Assembly: GCF_003034915.1 (NCBI RefSeq)
Contig: NZ_PZJX01000002.1
Coordinates: 1 to 64,000 of the forward strand
Reading direction: 5' to 3'
Origin: Mesorhizobium helmanticense
Lineage (GTDB): Bacteria; Pseudomonadota; Alphaproteobacteria; Rhizobiales; Rhizobiaceae
DNA length: 64,000 nt
In this document: positions 46,648 through 55,583 of the stretch, in pieces
Numbering within the stretch: the stretch's first letter is position 1
Layout of the letters: the number at the start of each line of letters is the position of its first letter
Translations under genes and position numbers: made by a program
The notes under the pieces: generated by a model
The model's database searches: none
Told to the model about the DNA's origin: nothing
What the model saw: the letters and a program-made list of their open reading frames with translations, nothing else

Positions 46648-47835
46648 ATGAGCGCGGCATTCCTCTCCCATATCGACAGCGAGCTTGAAGGGCTGAAAGC
46701 GGCGGGGCTCTATAAATCCGAGCGAGTGATCACCTCGACGCAATCGGCCGAGATTGAGGTTGGCGGCGACAGGGTGCTGAATTTCTGCGCCAACAACTAT
46801 CTCGGCCTCGCCAACAGCGCCGAATTGCGCGCGGCGGCCAAGCAGGCCCTCGACCGCTATGGCTACGGCATGGCATCGGTGCGCTTCATCTGCGGCACGC
46901 AGGAAGAACACAAGCAGCTCGAGGCGACGATTTCTTCCTTCCTCGGCATGGACGACACCATCCTCTACGGCTCCTGCTTCGACGCCAATGGCGGCCTGTT
47001 CGAGACGCTGCTCGGCGAGGAGGACGCGGTCATCTCCGATGCGCTGAACCATGCCTCGATCATCGATGGCGTGCGGCTTTCGAAAGCAAAACGCTTCCGC
47101 TACGCCAACAACGACATGGCCGACCTCGAGATGCGGCTGAAGGAGGCCAAAGACTGCCGCTTCCGGCTGATCGCCACCGACGGGGTCTTTTCCATGGACG
47201 GTATCATCGCCAATCTGAAGGGCGTCTGCGACCTCGCCGAGAAATATGACGCGATGGTTATGGTCGACGACAGTCATGCGGTCGGCTTCGTCGGCGCCAA
47301 TGGCCGCGGCTCGGCCGAACATTGCGGCGTCGAGGGGAGAGTGGACATCATCACCGGCACGCTCGGCAAGGCGCTGGGCGGCGCCTCCGGCGGCTATACA
47401 TCGGGCAAGAAACAGGTGGTCGACTGGCTGCGCCAGCGCTCACGCCCCTATCTCTTCTCCAACACGCTGATGCCGGCCATTGCAGGCGCCTCGATCAAGG
47501 TGTTCGAATTGATCAGGAATGGCGACGGTTTGCGCAAGCAGCTCTACGACAATGCGGCGCGGTTCCGGTCTCAGATGGGCAAGCTCGGCTTCACGCTGGC
47601 CGGCGCCGACCACCCGATCATCCCGGTGATGCTGGGCGACGCGAGCTTGGCGCAGGAGATGGCGGCGCGCATGCTGAAGCGCGGCATCTATGTCATCGGC
47701 TTCTCGTTTCCGGTGGTGCCGAAGGGCCAGGCACGGATACGCACCCAGATGTCGGCCGCCCATTCCCGCGCCGACATCGACCGCGCGGTGGAGGCTTTCG
47801 GTGCCGTTGGCAGGGAACTGGGCGTCATCTCCTGA
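46648..47835 (+). CDS. kbl: 2-amino-3-ketobutyrate CoA ligase (glycine C-acetyltransferase)
   Basis: This 395-residue PLP enzyme cleaves 2-amino-3-ketobutyrate with CoA to glycine and acetyl-CoA in threonine breakdown. It begins [20 protein letters not shown] and contains [45 protein letters not shown], and the PLP lysine in [19 protein letters not shown]. The start at 46648 is set by homology; 57 more in-frame codons upstream do not look like the family. It forms an operon with tdh 45 bases downstream. Confidence 0.96.
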   Translation: MSAAFLSHIDSELEGLKAAGLYKSERVITSTQSAEIEVGGDRVLNFCANNYLGLANSAELRAAAKQALDRYGYGMASVRFICGTQEEHKQLEATISSFLGMDDTILYGSCFDANGGLFETLLGEEDAVISDALNHASIIDGVRLSKAKRFRYANNDMADLEMRLKEAKDCRFRLIATDGVFSMDGIIANLKGVCDLAEKYDAMVMVDDSHAVGFVGANGRGSAEHCGVEGRVDIITGTLGKALGGASGGYTSGKKQVVDWLRQRSRPYLFSNTLMPAIAGASIKVFELIRNGDGLRKQLYDNAARFRSQMGKLGFTLAGADHPIIPVMLGDASLAQEMAARMLKRGIYVIGFSFPVVPKGQARIRTQMSAAHSRADIDRAVEAFGAVGRELGVIS

Positions 47836-47880
47836 GCCGCCAAAAGCGATTCCGGATCAAGAGATTCAAGGAACAAAAGA

Positions 47881-48915
47881 ATGTCGAACATGATGAAGGC
47901 GCTGGTGAAGGCCAAGGCCGAGCCGGGCATCTGGATGGAAGAGGTGCCGGTGCCGGAGATCGGCCCCAACGACGTTCTGATCAAGATCAGGAAGACCGCG
48001 ATCTGCGGCACCGACGTCCACATCTACAATTGGGACCAGTGGGCGCAGAAGACCGTGCCTGTGCCGATGGTGACCGGCCATGAATTCGTAGGCACGGTCG
48101 CCGATTTCGGCGCGGCGGTGACTGAGTACAAGGTCGGCCAGCGTGTTTCGGGCGAAGGTCACATTGTCTGCGGCCATTGCCGCAACTGCCGCGCGGGCAG
48201 GGGGCATCTTTGCCGCAACACGCTCGGCGTCGGCGTCAACCGTCCTGGCGCCTTCGGCGAATATCTGGCGATCCCGCAGCACAATGTCGTGCCGATCCCC
48301 GACGACGTGCCGGACGAGATCGCCGCGATCTTCGATCCCTTGGGCAATGCCGTCCACACCGCATTGTCCTTCGATCTGGTCGGTGAGGACGTGCTGGTCA
48401 CCGGCGCGGGGCCGATCGGCATCATGGGCGCGCTGGTGGCGCAATGCGTCGGCGCGCGAAAAGTCGTCATCACCGACATCAACCCGGTGCGGCTGGCGCT
48501 GGCGAAGAAGCTCGGCGTCCAGCATGTCGTCGATGCATCGAAGGAAAAGCTGCGCGAAATCATGCCGGCGCTCGGCATGACCGAAGGTTTTGACGTCGGC
48601 CTCGAAATGTCGGGCGCCGCACCCGCCTTCCGCGACATGATCGATACCATGAACAATGGTGGCAAGATCGCCATTCTCGGCATCGCGCCGACCGGCTTCG
48701 AGATCGACTGGAACAAGGTGATCTTCAAGATGCTGCATCTCAAGGGCATCTACGGTCGCGAGATGTTCGAGACCTGGTACAAGATGATCGCCCTTGTGCA
48801 AGGCCCGCTCGACGTTTCCGGCCTGATCACCCACCGCATCGGCATCGACGACTATATTTCGGGATTCGAAGCGATGAAGAGCGGCAATTCCGGCAAGGTG
48901 GTGATGGACTGGTGA
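47881..48915 (+). CDS. tdh: L-threonine 3-dehydrogenase
   Basis: This 344-residue zinc alcohol dehydrogenase oxidises threonine to 2-amino-3-ketobutyrate, the substrate of the upstream enzyme. Catalytic zinc residues are in [13 protein letters not shown] and TGHEFVG. The structural zinc cysteines are in [15 protein letters not shown]. The NAD fold has [16 protein letters not shown]. Length and motifs match Tdh. Together with kbl this gives the two-step threonine to glycine pathway. Confidence 0.97.
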   Translation: MSNMMKALVKAKAEPGIWMEEVPVPEIGPNDVLIKIRKTAICGTDVHIYNWDQWAQKTVPVPMVTGHEFVGTVADFGAAVTEYKVGQRVSGEGHIVCGHCRNCRAGRGHLCRNTLGVGVNRPGAFGEYLAIPQHNVVPIPDDVPDEIAAIFDPLGNAVHTALSFDLVGEDVLVTGAGPIGIMGALVAQCVGARKVVITDINPVRLALAKKLGVQHVVDASKEKLREIMPALGMTEGFDVGLEMSGAAPAFRDMIDTMNNGGKIAILGIAPTGFEIDWNKVIFKMLHLKGIYGREMFETWYKMIALVQGPLDVSGLITHRIGIDDYISGFEAMKSGNSGKVVMDW

Positions 48916-48944
48916 GCGTCAAGAACCATCACTACACGCAGTGT

Positions 48945-49748
48945 CTACTCCTGTTTGGGTTCGTTCTTTAGGCTGTTGAGGCCGCTATCGAGAATGCGAT
49001 CAAGTCTATCCGAATCGACCGCGGGTGGTTTCTTCTTGCCGCCTCCACCCGGAAAATTATCAACGATTACATGAGCAGCAACGTCAGGTGGTGGCGGCCC
49101 TGCAAATGCCATGTCCAGTGTGTTGATATTGCTCCGAGCGAGACGCCCGTTCACCGAGCCTGAGAGATTGGTAATACGGAATCCAGGCTTGGCTGCCCCC
49201 TCCGCGGTAAGAGTGAATTGCCTTCTGTAAGAAAAAGTCGGGAGTCTTTGCTCTCCGCTATTTTCTTTTACCCATTGTGCCGTACCGAAAATCCGATCGA
49301 ATCCGAGTGCGGAAACGGATTCCTTGAGAGCCTCATCGGTACTGTATTGATAGTAGTAGGTCGGACATTTCAACTTTTTGAAATTAACTTTATATTTGTA
49401 TACAATCTTATCCTGATTTGCGCGGGAAAATTTTCCTGTTGCCCCGAGTGAGAGCGGATAGGGAGAGTATGGGATAGTCCAGTCCAGAGTGCTAAGACCA
49501 ATTTCACCGGTATTGGTCAAGTCAGAGGTTAATTCAAACGCTATGTTCCATTCGCGAATCCATCTGTTTTCTACGCTTGCTTTCTCATATTCTGAAACCG
49601 AGTAATCCAATGAACACTGTATTTCCGCTAACAATTTTTCGACGTTGATGCTTGGCTGATTGAGTGCATACGGAGCCAAATTCCCACACCCAGCCAGAAG
49701 CATCGATGCAGGCGAAAACAGGCAGAATAATTTCGAATACGAAGCCAT
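48945..49748 (-). CDS. Unrecognised lipoprotein
   Basis: This 267-residue protein has a lipoprotein signal (SPASMLLAGC, lipobox LAGC at about residues 18-21) and should be anchored in a membrane. I do not recognise the mature domain. It is mostly beta-like, with a C-terminal basic tail rich in glycine and proline (GGGKKKPPAV). Its base composition, and that of the 200 bases upstream, is far richer in A/T than the neighbours, which suggests recent acquisition. It lies between tdh and the homogentisate locus and is not obviously part of either. The upstream stretch 49749-49945 shows no other gene. Confidence 0.75.
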   Translation of the reverse strand: MASYSKLFCLFSPASMLLAGCGNLAPYALNQPSINVEKLLAEIQCSLDYSVSEYEKASVENRWIREWNIAFELTSDLTNTGEIGLSTLDWTIPYSPYPLSLGATGKFSRANQDKIVYKYKVNFKKLKCPTYYYQYSTDEALKESVSALGFDRIFGTAQWVKENSGEQRLPTFSYRRQFTLTAEGAAKPGFRITNLSGSVNGRLARSNINTLDMAFAGPPPPDVAAHVIVDNFPGGGGKKKPPAVDSDRLDRILDSGLNSLKNEPKQE

Positions 49749-49945
49749 TGGTCCCCCCTCCAATGAGTAAGTGTTATAAAATTAAATTAAGAAATATATA
49801 TTTGCAAGCCCGATTATTTGAGAATGGGTTGGAGAAAACCGAACCACAACGGTGTTTCTTTTTTTTGTTTCTCGCTACTGAAAGCAATTTGGGTAATCGA
49901 CATATTGTGTGATTAGCGGTTCGGCGTGTTTCGTGCGGATTTCTT

Positions 49946-50398
49946 TTAAATGGTTGAGCTTGGTGACGGTGTTCCTTTTCTCTCCAAACTGTAGATCACA
50001 TCAAAGAGAACGGCTTGCTGGTGTAATTTCATGCGATTGATCAATTCACGCTCGAACGCCTTCGCCAACGGCACCATTTCGCGATAGGCGGCCAGCCCGG
50101 CCTTCGTCAGCATCAAGTGCTCAACACGGCGATCGTTCTCGTCCGGCGTGCGCGTCAGCCAGCGTCGCCGCTCCAGTTCCGCCACCGCTCGCGAAACCTT
50201 GGTCTTGTGCATCGCCGACTGTTTGCCAAGCTCCGTCGCGGTCATCGTGCCGTGCTGCCCGAGCCCCGAAAGCGTGCGCCATTCCGGCCGGCTCAGCCCA
50301 AGGCGGTCGCTGTAGACCTTGGAGAATTCGCGACTGACCGCATCGGCAAGCCGGTAAAGCCGGTAGGGCAGGAAGCTTTCGAGTTCGAGGATTTCCAT
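49946..50398 (-). CDS. MarR family transcriptional regulator
   Basis: This 150-residue winged-helix regulator contains LSRPEWRTLSGLGQHGTMTA, ELGKQSAMHKTKVSRAVAEL and a basic wing (RRWLTRTPDENDRRVEH). The start at 50398 (MEILELES) is preferred; a GTG at 50416 would add six residues. It is divergent from hmgA across about 130 bases, and rhizobial MarR proteins in this position regulate homogentisate genes, probably in response to an aromatic intermediate. Direct GTTACA repeats lie in the gap. Confidence 0.9.
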   Translation of the reverse strand: MEILELESFLPYRLYRLADAVSREFSKVYSDRLGLSRPEWRTLSGLGQHGTMTATELGKQSAMHKTKVSRAVAELERRRWLTRTPDENDRRVEHLMLTKAGLAAYREMVPLAKAFERELINRMKLHQQAVLFDVIYSLERKGTPSPSSTI

Positions 50399-50433
50399 GA
50401 TGCGTACCGTGGACACAGGGTTCGCCGTTGATA

Positions 50434-50454
50434 GTTACATTTTCGATGGTTACA
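50434..50454. promoter_or_regulatory. Direct GTTACA repeats between marR and hmgA
   Basis: Two GTTACA sequences, 15 bases apart start to start, lie in the 131-base divergent gap. They could be half-sites for the adjacent MarR regulator. The support is weak. Confidence 0.3.
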
Positions 50455-50529
50455 AATGAAACCAGTTTGGTCAACAACGCCGGTAGGCCGCGCTCCAGCG
50501 GGCTGAGAGACCGGGTCAGGGAGGATCGG

Positions 50530-51846
50530 ATGACCTTTTCCTACATGCCGGGCTTCGGCAACGACTTCGAAACCGAAACCTTGCCCGGCTCGCTGCCGCA
50601 GGGACGGAATTCGCCGCAGCGGCCGGCCTATGGCCTTTATGCCGAGCAATTGTCCGGCTCGCCCTTCACCGCGCCGCGCGGCACCAATGAGCGCTCATGG
50701 CTTTACCGTATCCGTCCGAGCGTCAGGCACACCGGCCGCTTCAAGGCGGCGAGCTATCCCTCGTGGAAGACCGCCCCGAATGTCGGAGACCATGAACTGG
50801 CGCTTGGCCAGTATCGCTGGAACCCGGTGCCGATGCCGAGCGAGCCGACCGATTTCATCGCCGGCATGCGCTCGATCACCACTGCGGGCGACGTGCTCGG
50901 ACAGACCGGCATGGCGGCGCATGTCTATGTCGCCAATACATCGATGACCGACGACCATTTCTTCAACGCCGACGGGGAGTTGCTGATCGTGCCACAGGTG
51001 GGCGCCTTGCGCTTCGTCACCGAAATGGGCCTCATCGAGATCAGGCCGGGCGAGATCGCAGTGCTGCCGCGCGGCCTCGTCTTCAAGGTCGAATTGGTCG
51101 ACAACGAGGTGCGCGGCTATGTCTGCGAGAATTACGGCGCCAAGCTGACGATGCCCGATCGCGGCCCGATCGGCGCCAATTGCCTGGCCAATCCGCGCGA
51201 TTTCAAGACGCCCTGCGCCTGGTTCGAGGACAAGGAAACCCCGTGCCGGATGATCGTCAAATGGTGCGGCAATTTCCACGTCACCGAGATCGGCCATTCG
51301 CCGCTCGACGTGGTGGCGTGGCATGGCAACTACGCACCCTACAAATATGATCTGGCGACGTTTTCACCTGTCGGCGCGCTCCTTTTCGACCACCCAGATC
51401 CGTCGATCTTCACCGTGCTGACGGCGCCGAGCGGCGAGGAGGGCACCGCCAATATCGACTTCGTCATCTTCCCGCCGCGCTGGCTTGTGGCCGAAAACAC
51501 GTTCCGGCCGCCCTGGTATCACCGCAACATCATGAGCGAGTTCATGGGCCTGATCCACGGCCAGTACGATGCCAAGGAAGAGGGTTTTGTCCCTGGTGGC
51601 ATCAGCCTGCACAATCTGATGCTGGCCCACGGGCCTGACGCCCCTGGCTTCGAAAAGGCCTCGCGCGCGGAGCTGAAACCGGTCAAGCTCGACAATACAA
51701 TGGCCTTCATGTTCGAGACCCGTTTCCCGCAGATGCTGACCCGCTACGGCGCTGAGTTGGAAACCCGGCAAGACAATTACATCGACTGCTGGGCCGATCT
51801 GAAGAAGCGCTTCAACGGCACGCCCGAGGGAGATTGGAATTCGTGA
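50530..51846 (+). CDS. hmgA: Homogentisate 1,2-dioxygenase
   Basis: This 438-residue non-haem iron enzyme opens the ring of homogentisate to maleylacetoacetate in tyrosine and phenylalanine breakdown. It begins [20 protein letters not shown], with the iron-site region [21 protein letters not shown] and downstream [17 protein letters not shown]. The start follows a gaggatcgg ribosome site. The 3' end overlaps the start of an HNH nuclease gene that looks inserted; the last residues (GDWNS) may have changed at the junction. Confidence 0.97.
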   Translation: MTFSYMPGFGNDFETETLPGSLPQGRNSPQRPAYGLYAEQLSGSPFTAPRGTNERSWLYRIRPSVRHTGRFKAASYPSWKTAPNVGDHELALGQYRWNPVPMPSEPTDFIAGMRSITTAGDVLGQTGMAAHVYVANTSMTDDHFFNADGELLIVPQVGALRFVTEMGLIEIRPGEIAVLPRGLVFKVELVDNEVRGYVCENYGAKLTMPDRGPIGANCLANPRDFKTPCAWFEDKETPCRMIVKWCGNFHVTEIGHSPLDVVAWHGNYAPYKYDLATFSPVGALLFDHPDPSIFTVLTAPSGEEGTANIDFVIFPPRWLVAENTFRPPWYHRNIMSEFMGLIHGQYDAKEEGFVPGGISLHNLMLAHGPDAPGFEKASRAELKPVKLDNTMAFMFETRFPQMLTRYGAELETRQDNYIDCWADLKKRFNGTPEGDWNS

Positions 51847-52442
51847 AGGTAATAATTCCGGAAACGGGACAGATAGTTATCGTCCTATCCACCGAAGAGC
51901 TTGATCGCGATCTTCAAGCGTATCGAGGCGAGGCGTGTTCCCACACGCGGCAGGAGTTGAGAAGACTGAGCACCGCAAACGGGGGATACCAAGTCAAATT
52001 TCAGTGCTTGGGTTGTGGTAAGCGAATTGGCAATCCTCGCAAACAACAGTCTGATGACGACAAATTCCCACTGGCCGACAAAGGCGTTGAAGAGCGATAT
52101 GAAAATCGCCGAAGCCAAGAACAAAGTGAAATTTATCTGAAGCACGCTCGGCTGCAGGTCGAGAAACAGAGTTCGTGGTGGAAAACCTACAACGCCTATC
52201 TTCAATCAGAGGAGTGGGCGACAAAGCGCGAGCTTGTTCTCAAACGCGCTCTCGGTATTTGTGAGGGGTGCCGAATTAAGAAGGCATCTGAAGTTCATCA
52301 TCTGAGTTATTCTCACGTTGGAAAGGAATTCCTCTTTGAGCTAGTTGCTGTGTGTGAGGATTGCCATCAGAGGCTGCATGATGAGAAGCAGCCGGATCTC
52401 GATGAGTTTTTCGACTCTGACGACGATCCAGAGGATGACTGA
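51843..52442 (+). CDS. HNH endonuclease-like protein
   Basis: This 199-residue protein ends with an HNH/zinc-binding domain: [19 protein letters not shown], then [14 protein letters not shown] first zinc-like pair (CLGCGKRIG) lies near residue 60. GTG 51843 overlaps the hmgA stop; a TTG at 51834 is the alternative. The A/T-rich composition and the position inside the tyrosine degradation operon, between hmgA and the MBL hydrolase gene, point to a mobile or recently inserted element. The acidic C-terminus (DDDPEDD) is unusual. It may be a homing-type or defence nuclease; activity is unproven. Confidence 0.8.
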   Translation: MKVIIPETGQIVIVLSTEELDRDLQAYRGEACSHTRQELRRLSTANGGYQVKFQCLGCGKRIGNPRKQQSDDDKFPLADKGVEERYENRRSQEQSEIYLKHARLQVEKQSSWWKTYNAYLQSEEWATKRELVLKRALGICEGCRIKKASEVHHLSYSHVGKEFLFELVAVCEDCHQRLHDEKQPDLDEFFDSDDDPEDD

Positions 52443-52444
52443 TC

Positions 52445-53347
52445 TTGAGCGCCCATCTGGTGGGAAATCGGCTGGTTCTTCTAGGCTCCAAGGGCGGCCC
52501 GGCGCTGCGGCAGGGTGGGCCATGGCCGAGTTCGTCACTGCTTGAGTTCGGCGGCCGCAGCATTGTCGTCGACTGCGGGCTCGGCGTGACGCGCGTAATG
52601 GCCGATGCCGGGATCAGCCTGAAAGCGCTCGACCTCATCTTCATCACGCATCTCCATTCCGACCATCTGTTGGAACTCGGCCCGCTGATCCACACTGCCT
52701 GGACGGCGGGCTTGGCGACACCTGTCACCGTGTACGGACCGCCCGGCACCGTCGACTACTGGCGACATTTCTGCCAGGCGATGGCGTTCGACATCGATAT
52801 CCGCATCGTCGATGAAGGCCGACCGAATATTCGTGAACTGGTGTCGGTGGCCGAATTCGGTGAGGGCGCGGTCCTTGAAGAGAGTGGCCTGAAAGTCACG
52901 GCGCTGCGCGTCGACCATCCGCCGGTGACCGATTGCTTTGCGCTGCGCTTCGAGCATGCCGGGAAAAGTGTTGTGTTCTCGGCCGATACGGCATTTTTTC
53001 CGCCATTGGCCGATTTTGCCAGAGGCGCCGACATCCTCGTCCATGAAGCCATGCTGGAGCAAGGCATCGAGCGGCTGGTCGCCAGGACCGGCAATGGCGC
53101 GCGGCTGAGGGAACATCTGCTCGCCAGCCACAGTTTCGCCGAGGAGGCCGGCCGTATTGCCAGCGATGCCGGGGTGAAAAGACTGGTACTCAATCACCTC
53201 ATTCCGGCCGACGATCCCGAGATCGGCGAGGCCGACTGGATCGCCGCTGTCAGGAAAACTTGGGCTGGCGACTTGACGATTGCCCGCGACGGCCTTGTTG
53301 TGGGTTTAAGCAGCGAGAAAGCTGTTCGAGGAGAGGAAACCGCATGA
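52445..53347 (+). CDS. Metallo-beta-lactamase fold hydrolase (RNase Z-like)
   Basis: This 300-residue MBL-fold protein contains the metal motif THLHSDHLLELG and later segments VFSADTAFFPP and HEAMLEQGI; this is the arrangement of RNase Z-like and arylsulfatase-type hydrolases. It starts with TTG 52445 two bases after the HNH gene. The stop overlaps the next gene start. Its place between hmgA and a fumarylacetoacetase-family gene suggests hydrolysis of an intermediate of this pathway, but the substrate is unknown. Confidence 0.87.
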   Translation: MSAHLVGNRLVLLGSKGGPALRQGGPWPSSSLLEFGGRSIVVDCGLGVTRVMADAGISLKALDLIFITHLHSDHLLELGPLIHTAWTAGLATPVTVYGPPGTVDYWRHFCQAMAFDIDIRIVDEGRPNIRELVSVAEFGEGAVLEESGLKVTALRVDHPPVTDCFALRFEHAGKSVVFSADTAFFPPLADFARGADILVHEAMLEQGIERLVARTGNGARLREHLLASHSFAEEAGRIASDAGVKRLVLNHLIPADDPEIGEADWIAAVRKTWAGDLTIARDGLVVGLSSEKAVRGEETA

Positions 53348-54357
53348 AGCTTGCCACATTGAAGGACGGGACGCGCGACGGAAAACTTGTCGTCGTCTCG
53401 CGCGACCTGACGCGCTTTACCGATGTCTCGTTCCTGGTGCGCACGCTGCAGGCCGCGCTCGACGATTGGGGCCGGATTTCGCCGCATCTCGCGACAATAT
53501 CCGAATCGCTGGAGAACAATGCGGTGCCGTCCGCACGCTTTCACGAGCATGACGCCCATTCGCCGCTGCCGCGCGCCTATCAATGGGCGGACGGCTCGGC
53601 CTATGTGAACCATGTCGAACTGGTGCGGAAAGCGCGTGGCGCCGAGATGCCGGCAAGCTTCTGGACCGATCCGCTGATCTACCAGGGTGGCTCGGACAGC
53701 TTCGTTCCGCCGCGCGATCCGATCCGCATGGCCGACGAGGAATTCGGCATCGACATGGAGGCGGAGGTCGCCGTCATCGTCGACGACGTGCCGATGGGCG
53801 CGAGCCTCGATGCGGCGAAGGATGCGATCCGCCTCGTCATGCTGGTCAACGACGTCACGCTACGGTCGCTCACCGGGCCGGAACTCGCCAAGGGGTTCGG
53901 TTTCTTCCAGTCGAAACCGTCCTCGGCCTTTTCACCCGTCGCGGTCACGCCGGACGAGTTGGGTGACGCCTGGGATGGCGGCAAGGTCAGCCTGCCGCTG
54001 CTCGCCGATCTCAACGGCAAGCCATTCGGCCGCGCCGATGCCGGCATCGACATGACCTTCGATTTCCCGGCGCTGATCGTTCATGCCGCCAAAACACGGA
54101 AGCTGGCTGCCGGCACGATCGTTGGCTCGGGCACCGTCTCCAACAAGCTTGACGGCGGGCCGGGCAAGCCTGTCTCGGACGGCGGCGCCGGCTATTCCTG
54201 CATTGCCGAACTGCGTATGATCGAGACCATTGTATCAGGTGCACCGAAAACGCCATTCCTGCGCTTTGGCGACACGGTACGCATCGAGATGAAGGACAAG
54301 GCGGGGCATTCGATCTTTGGTGCGATCGAGCAGAAGGTCGAGAAATACGAGGGGTAA
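53344..54357 (+). CDS. Fumarylacetoacetate hydrolase family protein
   Basis: This 337-residue protein begins MKLATLKDGTRDGKLVVVSR and carries the FAH-family metal-site segments: EFGIDMEAEVAVIVDDVPMG and VNDVTLRSLTGPELAKGFGF, then GTIVGSGTVSNK. It should cleave fumarylacetoacetate to fumarate and acetoacetate, the last step of homogentisate breakdown. It starts at 53344 within the end of the MBL gene (ATGA). Some members of the family act on other beta-diketones; the position makes the fumarylacetoacetase role likely. Confidence 0.9.
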   Translation: MKLATLKDGTRDGKLVVVSRDLTRFTDVSFLVRTLQAALDDWGRISPHLATISESLENNAVPSARFHEHDAHSPLPRAYQWADGSAYVNHVELVRKARGAEMPASFWTDPLIYQGGSDSFVPPRDPIRMADEEFGIDMEAEVAVIVDDVPMGASLDAAKDAIRLVMLVNDVTLRSLTGPELAKGFGFFQSKPSSAFSPVAVTPDELGDAWDGGKVSLPLLADLNGKPFGRADAGIDMTFDFPALIVHAAKTRKLAAGTIVGSGTVSNKLDGGPGKPVSDGGAGYSCIAELRMIETIVSGAPKTPFLRFGDTVRIEMKDKAGHSIFGAIEQKVEKYEG

Positions 54358-54378
54358 GGTTGGGAGACATCTGAAACG

Positions 54379-54918
54379 ATGAACCTGCTGGACCATCTCC
54401 GCCGCATGGCCGGCAATAATCTCTGGTCGAACGACCGGCTCTACCGCGCCGTGTTGCAGCTCCAGCCCGGCGAATTCGAAGCCGAACGCACCAGCTTCTT
54501 TCCCTCGATCAAGGCAACGCTCAACCACATACTGGCGGTCGATCATCTCTATCTCGATTTCCTGGAGGAGGGTGGCGTCGGTGCTGCCGCCCACGACGAT
54601 TATGTGCCCTTCGACGAACCACGGGCATTGTTTGCAGCCCAGACTGCATCGGACCGCCGGTTGATCGCCTTTTGCGACCGCCTGTCGGCCGACGATCTCG
54701 ACCGGCGCGTCATCACCGACCGGCGCGAGGATGGCATGATCCCCGAAAAAATCGGCGACATTCTTGCTCACGTTTTGCTGCACGACATCCATCATCGCGG
54801 CCAGGTGCACGCAATTCTGTCCGGCACCTCGGTCGCGCCGCCGCAACTCGACGAGTTCCTGCTCGACTACGATTTGAAGCTGAGGAAAACCGAAGTCGAG
54901 CGGTTGGGGCTGGAATGA
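54379..54918 (+). CDS. DinB family metal-binding protein
   Basis: This 179-residue four-helix protein of the DinB/YfiT family has the three metal-binding histidines in LNHILAVDHLYLDFL and HVLLHDIHHRGQVHAIL. In some members the domain supports maleylpyruvate or maleylacetoacetate isomerisation with thiol cofactors. Its position just after the FAH gene fits a role as the missing isomerase of the pathway, but this is inference. It starts 22 bases after that gene. Confidence 0.88.
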   Translation: MNLLDHLRRMAGNNLWSNDRLYRAVLQLQPGEFEAERTSFFPSIKATLNHILAVDHLYLDFLEEGGVGAAAHDDYVPFDEPRALFAAQTASDRRLIAFCDRLSADDLDRRVITDRREDGMIPEKIGDILAHVLLHDIHHRGQVHAILSGTSVAPPQLDEFLLDYDLKLRKTEVERLGLE

Positions 54919-55293
54919 TCAGCCCAACGCAACGTCATAGGCTGAAAAATGCCGATCCGCGGTGAGCAGCGTCAGGCCTTCAATTTGTGCCTGTGCAATC
55001 AGCAGACGGTCGAAGGGATCGCGATGATGGAGTGGCAAATGCTCAAGCCTCGCTGCGTGAAGTTCATTCAGACTTAGGACTGGAACCCCGTTCGATCGCA
55101 AGATATCCACGATGTTGCCGGTGAGCGTGATTTTGCCGAGCGATTTCTTGATGGCGATCTCTGCTACGGAGATGGCGCTGACAATCACATCCTCACCCGC
55201 AAGAAAGATGTCGCGATGGTGATCAGAGAGACGTGGATCTGCGTTGAGTACCCAAAGCAGAATATGGGTATCGACCAGATATTTGCGGCTCAT
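54919..55293 (-). CDS. vapC: PIN domain toxin (VapC type)
   Basis: This 124-residue protein has the PIN acidic residues in order: DTHILLW near the start, SVAEIAIK in the middle, and DPFDRLLIAQA with TADRHF near the end. VapC toxins are RNases, often cutting tRNA. It overlaps the antitoxin gene by four bases. The pair lies between DinB and hppD in a tyrosine-degradation region, so it is probably an insertion. The symbol denotes the type only. Confidence 0.9.
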   Translation of the reverse strand: MSRKYLVDTHILLWVLNADPRLSDHHRDIFLAGEDVIVSAISVAEIAIKKSLGKITLTGNIVDILRSNGVPVLSLNELHAARLEHLPLHHRDPFDRLLIAQAQIEGLTLLTADRHFSAYDVALG

Positions 55294-55517
55294 TTAATGT
55301 ATTCGTCCCATTCGGGACCGAGTTCATCAAAATCGTCCGATATCTGAATTTGGCCTTTCATGGCCCCAAACAGTCCTTTGCTCCCGCCAACCCGTGCGGG
55401 AGCGCTCAAGGTTGCGACAACCTCTCCGTGCCGTGTCAGATGGATTTCTTCGCCAGCCTGTGCACGTTTCACCAACTCGGAAAGCTGAGCCTTCGCTTTT
55501 GCCATCGGAATATTCAT
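55290..55517 (-). CDS. Phd/YefM-type antitoxin (VapB-like)
   Basis: This 75-residue protein begins MNIPMAKAKAQLSELVKRAQ, with the Phd DNA-binding fold GEEIHLTRHGEVVATL and a C-terminal acidic toxin-binding tail (SDDFDELGPEWDEYI). ATG 55517 is chosen over TTG 55523 because an agagg ribosome site sits just upstream. That site is part of a 15-base-arm inverted repeat, so the protein likely represses its own operon there. Confidence 0.88.
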   Translation of the reverse strand: MNIPMAKAKAQLSELVKRAQAGEEIHLTRHGEVVATLSAPARVGGSKGLFGAMKGQIQISDDFDELGPEWDEYIK

Positions 55518-55520
55518 CGT

Positions 55521-55558
55521 CAACCTCTTATGACCAGAATTTAGGTCATAAGAGGTTG
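55521..55558. promoter_or_regulatory. Antitoxin operator, 15-base perfect inverted repeat
   Basis: The arm CAACCTCTTATGACC and its exact complement are separated by eight bases. The repeat overlaps the ribosome binding site of the antitoxin gene. This is the expected autoregulation site of a Phd/VapB-type module. Confidence 0.8.
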
Positions 55559-55583
55559 AGCCGCAAGTGAGTGGATCCGGTTC

